From Rubrivivax sp. (GTDB taxonomy: Bacteria > Pseudomonadota > Gammaproteobacteria > Burkholderiales > Burkholderiaceae_C), in contig JADYZZ010000070.1 of NCBI GenBank assembly GCA_020852865.1, positions 1-64,000 on the forward strand: DNA of 64,000 nucleotides, written 5' to 3'. Shown in pieces: positions 52,213 through 61,891 of this stretch. The notes below the pieces were generated by a model. It made no database searches. It saw only the letters and a program-made list of their open reading frames with translations, and was not told the DNA's origin. Each line of letters starts with the position of its first letter. The first letter of the stretch is position 1. Both the position numbers and the translations under genes were made by a program.

Positions 52213-52974
52213 CTAGCGGAAGTTGCCGAGCATGCGCTCGAGCGCCAGCGTGAACGGCGACTGCAGCGCCGGCAGCGTGAGCAGCATGCCGAGCAGGCCG
52301 ACGGCCAGCGTGAGCGGAAATCCGATCGCGAAGATGTTGATCTGCGGCGCCACGCGCGAGATGGCGCCGAGCACGAGGTTGACGAAGAGCAGCATGGTCA
52401 GCAGCGGCAGTGCGATCCAGGCGCCGGTGGCGAACAGCTCGGCGCCCCAGCGGTGCGGCGCCGCCGCGGCGAGGAAGGCGAAGGGCTCCGGGCCGGCCGG
52501 AAACGCGGCGAAGCTCTGCACCAGCGCCGCCACCACCAGCAGGTGACCGTTGACGACGATGAACAGCCATGCGATGGTGGTGCCGAAGAAGCGGCTCGTC
52601 GCCGTGCTGCTGGCCGCGCTCACGGGGTCGAAGAAGCCGGCGAAGTTCAGGCCCATCTGCAGCCCGATCAGCTCGCCGGCGAACTCGACGGCGGCGAACA
52701 CGAGCCGCGCCGCGAAGCCCAGCGCCAGCCCGATCACGAGCTGCTGCGCGACCAGGCCCAACGCGAGCGGCGAGTCCAGCGCCACCGACGGCGGCGCCGC
52801 CAGCATCGGCTGCGCGCACCAGGCGATGAACGCGGCGAGTGCCACGCGCACGCGGCGCGGCACGGTGCGCGTGCCCAGCACCGGCAGCGAGGTGAACAGC
52901 GCCAGCGCGCGCAGGAAGGGCCAGGCCAGCGGCGTGATCCAGGCCAGCAGCTGCGCTTCGGAGAACGTGAGCAA
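52213..52974 (-). CDS. fliR: Flagellar export apparatus protein FliR
   Basis: 253 residues with about six membrane helices: LTFSEAQLLAWITPLAWPFLRALALFTSLPVLG at the start, LVIGLALGFAARLVFAAVEFAGELIGLQMGLNFAGFFDP in the middle, INIFAIGFPLTLAVGLLGMLLTLPAL at the end. It is a component of the type III export gate in the inner membrane. The best start is TTG 52974, as no ATG or GTG fits; there is no clear Shine-Dalgarno site. It is separated from fliQ by 195 bp, more than any other flagellar gap here. Last gene of the operon. Confidence 0.93.
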   Translation of the reverse strand: MLTFSEAQLLAWITPLAWPFLRALALFTSLPVLGTRTVPRRVRVALAAFIAWCAQPMLAAPPSVALDSPLALGLVAQQLVIGLALGFAARLVFAAVEFAGELIGLQMGLNFAGFFDPVSAASSTATSRFFGTTIAWLFIVVNGHLLVVAALVQSFAAFPAGPEPFAFLAAAAPHRWGAELFATGAWIALPLLTMLLFVNLVLGAISRVAPQINIFAIGFPLTLAVGLLGMLLTLPALQSPFTLALERMLGNFR

Positions 52975-53169
52975 GGGGGCGCTGGCCGCGCGGCGGCCGG
53001 TGAATCGTCAGGAGCCGTGAATGAATCCGGCGCGCCCGAACGGGCCGCCGGAACGTCGCCAAGCAAGGCGCACAGCGCAGCCATAGATCGAGCTGTGGCG
53101 AGCACGTGCAACGCCGAGCGGCGGCGTTCTGGCGGCACGAGCGGGTGTGCGGGGTTCGTTCACGGCTTC

Positions 53170-53439
53170 TCAGCCCACCGCCGCGGGCAGCGCCTGCAGC
53201 GTGCGCTGCAGGTACTCGACCAGCGTCGCGATCATCCAGGGGCCGGCGAACGCGAGCACGGCGAAGGCGGCGACGATCTTGGGCACGAAGGACAGCGTCG
53301 CCTCGTTGATCTGCGTCGCCGCCTGGAAGACGCTGACGACGAGGCCGACCACGAGCACGACGCCGAGCACCGGACCCGAGACCATGAGCAGCGTCGTCAG
53401 GCCCTGCTGGCCGGCGGTGAGGACTTGCTGGGCATCCAT
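53170..53439 (-). CDS. fliQ: Flagellar export apparatus protein FliQ
   Basis: 89 residues, two membrane helices. MDAQQVLTAGQQGLTTLLMVSGPVLGVVLVVGLVVSVFQAATQINEATLSFVPKIVAAFAVLAFAGPWMIATLVEYLQ matches FliQ through the whole length. It assembles with FliP and FliR as the export gate core. It starts 11 bp after the fliP stop. Confidence 0.96.
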   Translation of the reverse strand: MDAQQVLTAGQQGLTTLLMVSGPVLGVVLVVGLVVSVFQAATQINEATLSFVPKIVAAFAVLAFAGPWMIATLVEYLQRTLQALPAAVG

Positions 53440-53450
53440 GGGCGGTCCGT

Positions 53451-54239
53451 TCAGGTGGCGAAGGAGGCGGCGAGCGAGCCCATCAGCAGGTTCCAGCCGT
53501 CGGCGAGCACGAACAGCATCAGCTTGAAGGGCAGGGCGACGAGCACCGGGCTGAGCATCATCATGCCCAGGCTCATCAGCACGCTGGCGACGATCATGTC
53601 GATGATCAAGAAGGGGATGAAGATCATGAAGCCGATCTGGAACGCGCTCTTGAGCTCGCTCGTCACGAAGGCCGGCACCAGCACCGAGATCGGCACCTCC
53701 TCGGCCGCGGTGCCCTCGGCCACCTTGCCCAGGCGCGCGAACAGCTGCAGGTCGGCCTGGCGCGTGTTCTTCAGCATGAACGCGCGCAGCGGCTCGAGGC
53801 CGGTCTGCAGCGCCTGCTCGGCTGCCATCTGGCCGGCGCTGTACGGCGCCCAGGCCTGCCGGTAGATCTTGTCGAAGGTCGGCCCCATGACGAAGAAGGT
53901 GAGGAACAGCGCCAGGCCGAGGATTACCTGGTTCGGCGGCGCGGCCTGCGTGCCCAGCGCCTGGCGCAGCAGCGACAGCACGATGACGATGCGCGTGAAC
54001 GCCGTCATCAGCAGCAGCACGGCGGGCAGGAACGACAGCGCCGTGAAGAACAGCAGCGTCTGGATCGGCACCGAGTAGCTGGTGCCGCCGGCACCCTGGC
54101 CGACGAGCAGCGGCAGCGTGCCCGCCGTGCTGCCCTGGGCGGCGGCACCGGCGGCGAGGGCGGCCAGCGCGAGGCCGGCGAGTGCCGCCTTCACGCGGCG
54201 CCGACCGCGGCCGCGCGCGACGAGCGCGCTAGCGCGCAT
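53451..54239 (-). CDS. fliP: Flagellar export apparatus protein FliP
   Basis: 262 residues with a cleavable-type N-terminal hydrophobic stretch and four further helices. [67 protein letters not shown] and [45 protein letters not shown] are diagnostic. It forms the pentameric base of the export gate. It overlaps fliO by 11 bp. Confidence 0.97.
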   Translation of the reverse strand: MRASALVARGRGRRRVKAALAGLALAALAAGAAAQGSTAGTLPLLVGQGAGGTSYSVPIQTLLFFTALSFLPAVLLLMTAFTRIVIVLSLLRQALGTQAAPPNQVILGLALFLTFFVMGPTFDKIYRQAWAPYSAGQMAAEQALQTGLEPLRAFMLKNTRQADLQLFARLGKVAEGTAAEEVPISVLVPAFVTSELKSAFQIGFMIFIPFLIIDMIVASVLMSLGMMMLSPVLVALPFKLMLFVLADGWNLLMGSLAASFAT

Positions 54240-54594
54240 CGCCGCCGGACTGCCGGCGCAGCCGGCCGAGCAGTTGCGCGAAGGTCGCCGCCGGTGCGCC
54301 GGCGGCGTCGGGCAGGCCGGCCGGCGCCAGCGCCGACTGCGCGCCCATCGTGTGCAGCGTGCGCACGCTGTGCGCCGTGACGCCGAGCACCAGCCACAGG
54401 CGCTCCTCGCCCTGGCCGACCTCGACCGTGACCAGCCGCTGCGACGGCGACAGCGCCAGCACCGCCACCGTGCGCGGCGCGCCCGCGGCGGCGCGCGCGG
54501 CGCCGGCGACGCCGCTGCGCCGCAGCAGCCACAGCGCCAGCGGGATCACCGCCACGACGGCGGCGAACCACAGCAGCGGCACGAAACCGGTCAT
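54229..54594 (-). CDS. fliO: Flagellar biosynthesis protein FliO
   Basis: 121 residues with an N-terminal membrane helix ([27 protein letters not shown]) and a cytoplasmic domain with [41 protein letters not shown], the FliO signature. It helps FliP assemble. Short proteins of this family are poorly conserved; position between fliN and fliP makes the call firm. The stop codon lies within the fliP start region. Confidence 0.88.
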   Translation of the reverse strand: MTGFVPLLWFAAVVAVIPLALWLLRRSGVAGAARAAAGAPRTVAVLALSPSQRLVTVEVGQGEERLWLVLGVTAHSVRTLHTMGAQSALAPAGLPDAAGAPAATFAQLLGRLRRQSGGDAR

Positions 54595-54641
54595 CGCCGC
54601 AGCCTGGCTTCAGAGTCCGTGACTCATGTCGTCACCGGTGC

Positions 54642-55100
54642 TCAGACGCGCGACAGGCGGCGCATGCGCTCGCTCGGCGTCACGATGTCGGTAAGGCGGA
54701 TGCCGAACTTGTCGTTCACCACCACCACCTCGCCCTGCGCGATCAGGTAGCCGTTGACGAGCACGTCCATCGGCTCGCCGGCCAGCGTCTCGAGCTCGAC
54801 CACCGAGCCCTGCGCCAGCTGCAGGATGTGCTTGATCGGAATCCTCGTGCGGCCCAGCTCGACGGTGAGCTGCACCGGGATGTCGAGGATCATGTTGAGA
54901 TCGTTGCCCGGCGTCGTGCCGATGCTGTTGCCCGGCGCGAACTGTGCGAAGGCGGCCGGCGCCACCGATTCGGCGGCCGGCGCCAGCTCGCTCGCGACGT
55001 CGCCGCCCTTGTTCTCGGCGAGCGCGGCAGCCCACTCGGCGGCCATGCGGTCCTCTTCGGTCATGCCGCCGTCGGCGGCGGCGCTGGCGGGCTCAGACAT
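54642..55100 (-). CDS. fliN: Flagellar motor switch protein FliN
   Basis: 152 residues: an Ala-rich N-terminal half (MSEPASAAADGGMTEEDRMAAEWAAALAENKGG) and the C-terminal surface-presentation domain MILDIPVQLTVELGRTRIPIKHILQLAQGSVVELETLAGEPMDVLVNGYLIAQGEVVVVNDKFGIRLTDIVTPSERMRRL. It forms the lower C-ring with FliM and interacts with FliH. The gene overlaps fliM by 8 bp. Confidence 0.96.
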   Translation of the reverse strand: MSEPASAAADGGMTEEDRMAAEWAAALAENKGGDVASELAPAAESVAPAAFAQFAPGNSIGTTPGNDLNMILDIPVQLTVELGRTRIPIKHILQLAQGSVVELETLAGEPMDVLVNGYLIAQGEVVVVNDKFGIRLTDIVTPSERMRRLSRV

Positions 55101-56097
55101 GGTTCTGTTCTCCGAGCCAGCCCAGGTTGGAGCTGGCGATGAGGCGGTCGATGCGGATCGCGTAGCGGTTGTTCGAGGTGCCGTAGTGGCAGTCGAACAC
55201 CGGCACGCCGTCGACCTTGGCCTGGATCATCGGGTCGAGGTCGAGCTCGACGAAGTCGCCCGGCTTGAACGACAGCAGCTGCTCGACGGTGGCCGGCGCC
55301 CGGGCCAGCTCGGCCACGAGGTCGACCTCGGCCGCCTGGATCTGCTGCTTGAGCAGGTTCACCCAGCGCCGGTCGGGCTCGACGCTGTCGCCCTGGATCG
55401 TGGAATAGAGCAGGTCGCGGATCGGCTCGAGCGTGCTGTAGGGCATGCACAGGTGCACCGAGCCGGTGACCTCGCCGATCTCGAACGTGAAGGTGGTGGC
55501 GATCACGACCTCGCTCGGCGTGGCGATGCTGGCGAACTGCGGCTGCATCTCCGAGCGCTGGTACTCGAGCTCGACCGGGTAGATGCCGGTCCAGGCCTTC
55601 TTGTACTCGGTGGCGATGGCCTCGACCAGGCGCAGGATGACGCGCAGCTCGGTCGGGCTGAAGTCGCGTCCCTCGATGCGCGTGTGGAACTTGCCGGCGC
55701 CGCCGAACAGCGCGTCGATCACGGCGAACACCAGGCTCGGATCGCACACGATCAGCCCGCTGCCGCGCAGCGGCTTGACCGAGACGATGTTGAAGTTGGT
55801 CGGCACCACGATCTCGCGCAGGAAGGCGCTGAACTTCTGCACCTTGATGCCGCCGATCGAGACCTCGGGGCTCTTGCGGATCAGGTTGAACAGGCCGATG
55901 CGGATGTTGCGCGCGAAGCGCTCGTTGATGACCTCCATCGTCGGCATGCGGCCGCGGACGATGCGCTCCTGGCTCGACAGGTCGTAGTCGCGGATGCCCG
56001 TGACATGCGCCTCCTCCTGGTCGAGCTTCTGGCTCTCGCCGGTGATGCCCTGCAGCAGGGCATCGACTTCGTCTTGGGACAGGATCTGCTGGTTCAT
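55093..56097 (-). CDS. fliM: Flagellar motor switch protein FliM
   Basis: 334 residues. The N-terminal CheY-binding segment (ILSQDEVDALLQGITG) is intact; the middle domain has NIRIGLFNLIRKSPEVSIGGIKVQKFSAFLREIVVPTNFNIVSVKPLRGSGLIVCDPSLVFAVIDALFGGAGK; the C-terminal SPOA domain contains QIQAAEVDLVAELARAPATVEQLLSFKPGDFVELDLDPMIQAKVDGVPVFDCHYG. It forms the C-ring switch controlling rotation direction. Starts 33 bp after fliL. Confidence 0.97.
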   Translation of the reverse strand: MNQQILSQDEVDALLQGITGESQKLDQEEAHVTGIRDYDLSSQERIVRGRMPTMEVINERFARNIRIGLFNLIRKSPEVSIGGIKVQKFSAFLREIVVPTNFNIVSVKPLRGSGLIVCDPSLVFAVIDALFGGAGKFHTRIEGRDFSPTELRVILRLVEAIATEYKKAWTGIYPVELEYQRSEMQPQFASIATPSEVVIATTFTFEIGEVTGSVHLCMPYSTLEPIRDLLYSTIQGDSVEPDRRWVNLLKQQIQAAEVDLVAELARAPATVEQLLSFKPGDFVELDLDPMIQAKVDGVPVFDCHYGTSNNRYAIRIDRLIASSNLGWLGEQNHV

Positions 56098-56130
56098 CGC
56101 GGCCTTGCCGTCGTCGTCGCGCCCCGGGGC

Positions 56131-56730
56131 CTACTGGATGATGAAGTTCGAGAAGTGCACGGCGCGCACCGGCAGCGCATCGTCCTTGGCGCCCTTGCGG
56201 CGCGCCTTGGCGCCGTCTTCGGCGTCGTCGTCGTTCGTGCGCGGCACCTCGTAGCCGAGCGCGCGCGCCGTCTCGCGGCGGATCTCGCCGGCCAGGCGCC
56301 GCTTGCCGTCGCGGTCCATCAACTGCGCGGCCGTCTTGTCGGCGATCGCGAGCAGCACGTTGTTGCGGATCGCCGGCATGTAGCTCTTGATCTGATCGGC
56401 CAGTTTGGCGTCGCCGATCTCGAGCGTCACCGCCACCTGCGCGTAGCGCTCGGCGTCGCGGTCGGCGAGGTTGACGGTGAACGGCTCGAGCGCGACGAAG
56501 CTCGGCGTCGCCTTGTCCTCGTGCCGGGCGGGCTTGGCCGGCCTGGCCGTCTCGGCCGCGCTTTCGCCTTCGCCCTCGGCGTCGTGCGCGGGCTTCTTCT
56601 TGAGCAGCAGCGCGGCGGCGCCGCCGGCCACCGCGAGCGCCAGCACGGCCGCGCCGACGATGAGGATCAGCTTCTTCTTGCTGCCCTTGGCGGGTGCGGG
56701 CGTGGCATCGACGGTGGTGGCGGTGGACAT
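56131..56730 (-). CDS. fliL: Flagellar basal-body-associated protein FliL
   Basis: 199 residues with one membrane helix near the N-terminus (KKKLILIVGAAVLALAVAGGAAALLLKKK), an acidic linker, then the periplasmic domain FVALEPFTVNLADRDAERYAQVAVTLEIGDAKLADQIKSYMPAIRNNVLLAIADKTAAQL, typical of FliL; it ends AVHFSNFIIQ. It supports stator function. The region between it and fliK carries a 7-bp repeat. Confidence 0.94.
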   Translation of the reverse strand: MSTATTVDATPAPAKGSKKKLILIVGAAVLALAVAGGAAALLLKKKPAHDAEGEGESAAETARPAKPARHEDKATPSFVALEPFTVNLADRDAERYAQVAVTLEIGDAKLADQIKSYMPAIRNNVLLAIADKTAAQLMDRDGKRRLAGEIRRETARALGYEVPRTNDDDAEDGAKARRKGAKDDALPVRAVHFSNFIIQ

Positions 56731-56863
56731 CGGCGCTCCGGGCTTGCGCGTTCACGCGAATCGCGGCGGCACCCCTGCGCGCGGCAGGAGGGCCGTCTGC
56801 AGCCCATTGTTGGGTGCGCCGCGCGGCTCGAAACGTCGATAAGGGCGGCGAATCGGGCGCTCA

Positions 56864-56933
56864 CCGTGCGCCGCGCGCCGCGCGCCGTGCGCCGTGCGCC
56901 GTGCGCCGTGCGCCGTGCGCCGTGCGCCGCGCG
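56864..56933 (+). repeat. 7-bp tandem repeat, ten copies, between fliK and fliL
   Basis: Ten units of 7 bp: CCGTGCG seven times and CCGCGCG three times. The array lies in the 214-bp spacer 56731-56944, just after the fliK stop and before fliL on the minus strand. The spacer holds no gene. It interrupts an otherwise close-packed operon. Confidence 0.92.
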
Positions 56934-56944
56934 CCGGCTTGCGC

Positions 56945-58180
56945 TCAGGCCACCAGGTCGACCACGCCGCGCCGGCGCGGCGCGACCGGCGCAGCAACGA
57001 CGGACGGGCGCGGCGCGGCCGGGTCGGCATCGCGCTCGTCGCCCGGCCGGGCCTGCGCGGTGTCGCCGTCGCCGCGCCGCGGCTGCTGGAAGACGCCGCC
57101 GCCGGCCAGCGTGAGGCCGGCGTCGCGCAGGCAACCGGCCAGCGTGGGCAGCGCCGCGTCGAGCGCCTGGCGCGTGTCGGCCTGCGCCGCGGCGAAATGC
57201 ACCTGGGCGGCCTGGCCTTCGAGCCGGATCTGCACGGTGACCGGGCCCATGTCGAGCGGGTGCAGCTCGATGCGCGCGAACTCGATGCCGCCGCGCACGA
57301 AGGCCGTGAGCTGCGCGCCGAGCCGGGCGGCGAATTCCGGGTGTCCCGGGCCGAACGGCAGGCGGGTCTCGGCCACCGCGGCGGCCGCACTGCGCGCCGC
57401 CTGCGCCTGCGATGCGCTCGCCGCGGCTGCGGCGGCCGCGCCGGCTGCCGCCGGCCAGGGTGACGGATCCGAAGCCGCAGGTGGCCTGGCGGCCGGCGCT
57501 GCGGCGCCGACGGCAGCGCAGCGCAGCTCGGCCGTGAAGTCGCCCGTCTGCGCCGCCGCGGGCGGTCCGGACCGAGCATCGGCCGCACCCTCGGCCGCAG
57601 ATGAAAGGCGGCGCCGAACCTGGCCCGGTTCGGTCCGCGCCGTGCCCGCGCCGCCGCGCGCGCCGGCGGTTTCGGACAGGTCCGGGCGCGGGCCCTTGGG
57701 CGGCTGCGGCGCGGCGACTTGCTGGCCCAGCAGCAGCGCGATCAGATCCGACGGATCGCTGCCCGCCGCGCCTGCGGGCAGGTTCTGCGCGGCCTCGCAG
57801 CCGAGCCGCGCGTCGATGTCCTGCTCGGCCGCGGCCGCGTCGTCCGGCCGGCCTGCGGCCCGCGCCGCGGCGTCTTCGCCCGGCACCGTGGCCGCGCCGG
57901 GCCGGCTGCATGCCGCGGCGCCGCGCTGCGGCGCGCCGACGTGGGGCGCGTCGTCCGCGGCCGGCTCGCCGCGTGCGCGCGCGGCGTCGAGCGCCTGCGC
58001 AAACGCCCGAGGTGCATCGCCTGGCGCGAAGCCCGCCGGCCTGGCCTGGACCGCGTCGCCGGGCGTGGCCGCCGCGGGCAGCGCCGCCGCGGACAATCCC
58101 GACGCGCACGAACCCGCCGCGCACGAGGCGGCCGCGGGCGCCACGGCGACGGGTGCGGCGAGCGCGGACGCGGCGGGCAT
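56945..58180 (-). CDS. fliK: Flagellar hook-length control protein FliK
   Basis: 411 residues. The long N-terminal part is Ala/Pro/Gly-rich and poorly conserved, as usual for a molecular ruler. The C-terminal switch domain is FVRGGIEFARIELHPLDMGPVTVQIRLEGQAAQVHFAAAQADTRQALDAALPTLAGCLRDAGLTLAGGGVFQQPRRG, the Flg_hook pattern. It measures hook length and triggers the export switch through FlhB. It starts 5 bp after the fliJ stop. Confidence 0.92.
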   Translation of the reverse strand: MPAASALAAPVAVAPAAASCAAGSCASGLSAAALPAAATPGDAVQARPAGFAPGDAPRAFAQALDAARARGEPAADDAPHVGAPQRGAAACSRPGAATVPGEDAAARAAGRPDDAAAAEQDIDARLGCEAAQNLPAGAAGSDPSDLIALLLGQQVAAPQPPKGPRPDLSETAGARGGAGTARTEPGQVRRRLSSAAEGAADARSGPPAAAQTGDFTAELRCAAVGAAAPAARPPAASDPSPWPAAAGAAAAAAASASQAQAARSAAAAVAETRLPFGPGHPEFAARLGAQLTAFVRGGIEFARIELHPLDMGPVTVQIRLEGQAAQVHFAAAQADTRQALDAALPTLAGCLRDAGLTLAGGGVFQQPRRGDGDTAQARPGDERDADPAAPRPSVVAAPVAPRRRGVVDLVA

Positions 58181-58185
58181 CGTGC

Positions 58186-58647
58186 TCAGCCCGCTGCGCT
58201 GCGCGCGCGTTGCGTCCAGGCCGCGCGCTGTGCCGCTTCGTCGTGGCGCCGCTGCTCGCTGCGCGCCGCGCGCTGCTGCTGCTGCACTTCGCGCCGTTCG
58301 AGCAGCTTGCCGACCGAAGCCACGCGCAGCTCGAGCGCACGCAGCGCCTCGCGTGCGGCGGCGGCGTCGCGCTCGGCCGCCTCCTGCTGCGCGCGCTGCT
58401 GCTCGATCGCCTGCTCGAGCCGCTGCATGAAGTCGCGGTGACTGCGCACGAGCGCGATGCCCGCCGCCTGTGCGCCGTGGGCCGGCGCGCGCCGGCGGTA
58501 GTCGTCGCGGTAGGCGAGCAGCTGCTCGGCCTGCCGCGCCAGCTGCTGCGCGCGCGCCGCCGCGCCGAGCAGCGCGGCCTGCGCCGCGTCGCGCTCGCTC
58601 TCGGCATGCCGCAGCAGCGCCTGCAGCGGGATTCGGTGGTCGTGCAT
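58186..58647 (-). CDS. fliJ: Flagellar export chaperone FliJ
   Basis: 153 residues, almost entirely coiled coil (HAESERDAAQAALLGAAARAQQLARQAEQLLAYRDDYRRRAPAHGAQAAGIALVRSHRDFMQRLEQAIEQQRAQQEAAERDAAAAREALRALELRVASVGKLLERREVQQQQRAARSEQRRHDE). It binds the FliI ATPase ring and FlhA. I used ATG 58647 (MHDHRIPLQALLRHAESERD), because the conserved coiled coil starts there; the track start adds 16 Pro-rich residues. Confidence 0.88.
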   Translation of the reverse strand: MHDHRIPLQALLRHAESERDAAQAALLGAAARAQQLARQAEQLLAYRDDYRRRAPAHGAQAAGIALVRSHRDFMQRLEQAIEQQRAQQEAAERDAAAAREALRALELRVASVGKLLERREVQQQQRAARSEQRRHDEAAQRAAWTQRARSAAG

Positions 58648-58719
58648 CGGGATCGGGCTCCGGTCAACGGGGCTGTGCGGGCGCGCCGGCGCCATCGCGC
58701 CTCATGTCCGCGCCGGCCT

Positions 58720-60135
58720 TCAATGCGCCGTCAGCGCGTACAGGTGGGCGCGGCAGGCGTCGAGCGTGGCGCACTCGTGCATGTCCTGCTGCAAGAAGGC
58801 GTCGAGCGGCGCCGCGTGGCGCACGGCGACGTCGAGCTCGGCGTCGTGGCCGGGCTGGTAGGCGCCGAGCTGGATCAGGTCGCGCGCCTTGCTCAGGCGC
58901 GACAGCCAGTGACGCACGCGGCGCGCCGCCGCCTGCTGCTCGCGCGGCGCGACCGCGCTCATCACGCGCGAGATCGAGCGCTCGACGTCGATGGCCGGGT
59001 AGTGCCCCGACTCGGCCAGCTCGCGCGACAGCACGATGTGGCCGTCGAGGATGCCGCGCGCCGCATCGGCGATCGGGTCCTGCGGATCGTCGCCCTCGGT
59101 GAGCACGGTGTACAGCGCGGTGATCGAGCCGACGCCGGCGAGGCCGTTGCCGCTGCGCTCGACGAGCTGCGGCAGCTTGGCGAAGACGCTCGGCGGATAG
59201 CCCTTGGTCGCCGGCGGCTCGCCGATCGCCAGCGCGATCTCGCGCTGCGCCATCGCGTAGCGCGTCAGGCTGTCCATCAGCAGCAGCACATGCTGGCCGC
59301 GGTCGCGGAAATGCTCGGCGACGGCGGTGGCGTAGCCCGCGCCCTGCAGGCGCAGCAGCGGCGGCGCGTCGGCCGGCGCGGCGACGACGACGCTGCGCGC
59401 CAGGCCATCGGTTTCGAGGATGTCCTCGATGAACTCCTTGACTTCGCGTCCGCGCTCGCCGATGAGGCCGACGACGATGACGTCGGCCGCGGTGTAGCGG
59501 GCCATCATGCCGAGCAGCACCGACTTGCCCACGCCGGTGCCGGCGAACAGGCCCAGGCGCTGGCCGCGGCCGACGGTGAGCAGCGCGTTGATCGCGCGCA
59601 CGCCGGTGTCCAGCGGCTGGCGCACCGGATCGCGCTCCATGGCGTTCATCGGCCGGCGCGTCATCGGCTCGGCCTGCACCCCGTGCAGCGCGCCCAGGCG
59701 ATCGAGCGGCTGGCCCTGCGCGTCGACCACGCGGCCCAGCAGGCCCGGCCCCATCGGCAGGTGCAGCCCGCGGTCCTCGCTGCGGCGCCAGGGGTGGTGC
59801 TCGGCGCCCAGGCGCGGGCGCACGCGCGGCGCCGGGCGCGGCACGACGCGCGCGCCGCTGGCCAGGCCGTGCAGCTCGCCGTAGGGCATCAGGAAGGCGC
59901 GGTCGCCGCTGAAGCCCACGACCTCGGCCAGCACCGGCTGCGCCGGCGCGTGCACCTCGCACACCGAGCCGACCGGAGCGCGCACGCCGGCCGCCTCGAG
60001 CACGAGGCCGGTCACGCGCAGCAGCGTGCCCTCGGCCGCGGGCGGCTGCGCCAGCGCGCTGCACTGCTCGAGGCGGGCGCGCCAGCGCGCCCAGCGCTCG
60101 GCGCGCGCCTCGAGCCGCTCGGCCAGCGGCGTCAC
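58720..60135 (-). CDS. fliI: Flagellum-specific ATP synthase FliI
   Basis: 471 residues. Walker A is [16 protein letters not shown] (198-205 for AGTGVGKS), Walker [49 protein letters not shown], then [40 protein letters not shown]. These are diagnostic of the FliI/YscN export ATPase. It unfolds export substrates at the basal body. The GTG start at 60135 overlaps the fliH stop (GTGA); the 723-aa track ORF fuses it with out-of-frame fliH sequence. Confidence 0.97.
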   Translation of the reverse strand: MTPLAERLEARAERWARWRARLEQCSALAQPPAAEGTLLRVTGLVLEAAGVRAPVGSVCEVHAPAQPVLAEVVGFSGDRAFLMPYGELHGLASGARVVPRPAPRVRPRLGAEHHPWRRSEDRGLHLPMGPGLLGRVVDAQGQPLDRLGALHGVQAEPMTRRPMNAMERDPVRQPLDTGVRAINALLTVGRGQRLGLFAGTGVGKSVLLGMMARYTAADVIVVGLIGERGREVKEFIEDILETDGLARSVVVAAPADAPPLLRLQGAGYATAVAEHFRDRGQHVLLLMDSLTRYAMAQREIALAIGEPPATKGYPPSVFAKLPQLVERSGNGLAGVGSITALYTVLTEGDDPQDPIADAARGILDGHIVLSRELAESGHYPAIDVERSISRVMSAVAPREQQAAARRVRHWLSRLSKARDLIQLGAYQPGHDAELDVAVRHAAPLDAFLQQDMHECATLDACRAHLYALTAH

Positions 60136-60875
60136 GCGTCGTCCTCGCCGCGCCAGGCCAGCTCGCTGCCGAGCGCGGCCGCCGCCTGCGCCCAGCGCGT
60201 CTCGATGCGCGCGTCGACGGCGCCGGCGTCGGATTCGACGCGCACGCCGCCGCGCTGCAGCGTCGCGTCGGGCAGCAGCCGCGCGCCGCGCGCGCTCAGC
60301 GTGTCCTCGGCCCCTTCGGCGACGAGCGGCAGATCGGCCGGGTGCACGTGCACGCGGATGTGGCGCGCCGACAGCATCACCGCATTGACGGCATCGGCAG
60401 CCACGTGCGCGACGAGTTCGGGCCGCAGCGCCAGCTCGCTGCGCACGACCTGCTGCGCGAGCTGCAGCGCGCAATGGGCGAGCGTGTCGGCGAGGGCCGC
60501 GTCGAGCTCGCGCTGCTGCGCGTCGAAAGCGTCGAGCAGGCTGCCGATCTGCGCCGTGGCCTGCGCAGCGAAATGCTGCTTGAAGTTCTCGAGCGCGACC
60601 AGGCCGTCGCGGTAGCCTTCCTGATAACCGGCCTGATGCAGCGCCTGGCGCTCGCCGTCCTGGCGTTCGCGCAGCGACTCGGGCGCGGCGTCGGCGGGGG
60701 CCTGTGGCGGCGCGGCACTCGCGGCGCCGGCGCCGAAGGGGCCGGGCCGCCAGCTCGCCACCTCGCCCAGCTCCTCGCGCGGGATGAAGCGCGCGTAGGG
60801 GCTCGCCCCCTTGCCGTTGGCGCCGCGGCCGGCCGGCGGCGGCACGTTGCGGATCGGCGGCTTGCCCGCGCTCAT
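60132..60875 (-). CDS. fliH: Flagellar assembly protein FliH
   Basis: 247 residues: a Gly/Pro-rich N-terminus ([36 protein letters not shown]), a Gln/Ala/Arg helical middle ([80 protein letters not shown]) and the V-type ATPase-like C-terminal domain. It regulates FliI and links it to FliN. It overlaps fliG and fliI by 4 bp each. Confidence 0.94.
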   Translation of the reverse strand: MSAGKPPIRNVPPPAGRGANGKGASPYARFIPREELGEVASWRPGPFGAGAASAAPPQAPADAAPESLRERQDGERQALHQAGYQEGYRDGLVALENFKQHFAAQATAQIGSLLDAFDAQQRELDAALADTLAHCALQLAQQVVRSELALRPELVAHVAADAVNAVMLSARHIRVHVHPADLPLVAEGAEDTLSARGARLLPDATLQRGGVRVESDAGAVDARIETRWAQAAAALGSELAWRGEDDA

Positions 60876-61873
60876 ACGAACTGCTCGTCACCCGAGCCGG
60901 CGACCACGATCTGGCCCTCGTCCATCAGGCGGCGCACGACCTTGAGCATCTCCTTCTGCTCGGCCTCGACCTCGGACAGCCGCACCGGCCCGCGCGACTC
61001 GAGATCCTCCCTGAGCGCCTCGGCGGCGCGGGTGGACATGTTCTTGAAGACCTTGTCGCGCAGCGTCGGCGGCGCGCCCTTGAGCGCGACGACGAGCGAC
61101 TCGGTCTGGACTTCCTTGAGCAGCGCCTGGATGCCCTTGTCGTCGACCTTCTCCAGGTCGTCGAAGGTGAACATGTTGTCCATGATCTTCTGCGCCAGCT
61201 CGTTGTCGACCTCGCGCACGTAGTCCAGCGCCGTGGTCTCGACGGCGGCGCCGAGCATGTTCAGGATCTCGGCGGCGGCCTTGGCGCCGCCGAGCGAGCT
61301 CTTGCGGCTGCGGTCGCCGCCGGCCAGCACCTTGGTCATCACCTCGTTGAGGTCCTTCAGCGCCGCGGGCTGGATGCCGTCGAGCGTGGCGATGCGGATC
61401 AGCACCTCGTTGCGCTGGCGCTCGGTGAGCTGCTTGAGCACGTCGGCCGCCTGGTCGAACTCGAGGTGCACGAGGATCGCGGCGACGATCTGCGGATGCT
61501 CGTTGCGCAGCAGCTCGGCCACCGAGCCCGGGTCCATCCATTTCAGGCTCTCGATGCCGGTGATGTCGCTGCCCTGCAAGATGCGGTCGATCAGCAGGTT
61601 GGCCTTCTCGTCGCCGAGCGCCTTGCGCAGCACGGTCTTGACATACTCGTTGCTGTCGGAGACGAGCATCTGCTCGTTGACGGCGATCGTCTCGAAGCGG
61701 TCGATCACGTCGTCGAGCCGGTCGCGCGTCACCGACTTGATGCCGGCGATGGTCTCGCCCAGGCGCTGCACTTCCTTGGGCGAGAGGTGCTTGAAGATTC
61801 CGGCCGCCTCCTCCTCGCCGAGGCTCATCAGCAGGATGGCGGCGTTCTCGAGGCCCTGGTCGTTCGTCGCCAT
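60872..61873 (-). CDS. fliG: Flagellar motor switch protein FliG
   Basis: 333 residues. [36 protein letters not shown], the middle [55 protein letters not shown] and the C-terminal torque-generating region [77 protein letters not shown] are all present. It transmits torque from the stator to the C-ring. It starts 18 bp after the fliF stop. Confidence 0.98.
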   Translation of the reverse strand: MATNDQGLENAAILLMSLGEEEAAGIFKHLSPKEVQRLGETIAGIKSVTRDRLDDVIDRFETIAVNEQMLVSDSNEYVKTVLRKALGDEKANLLIDRILQGSDITGIESLKWMDPGSVAELLRNEHPQIVAAILVHLEFDQAADVLKQLTERQRNEVLIRIATLDGIQPAALKDLNEVMTKVLAGGDRSRKSSLGGAKAAAEILNMLGAAVETTALDYVREVDNELAQKIMDNMFTFDDLEKVDDKGIQALLKEVQTESLVVALKGAPPTLRDKVFKNMSTRAAEALREDLESRGPVRLSEVEAEQKEMLKVVRRLMDEGQIVVAGSGDEQFV

Positions 61874-61891
61874 CGCGCCGTCCCCGCGCGT

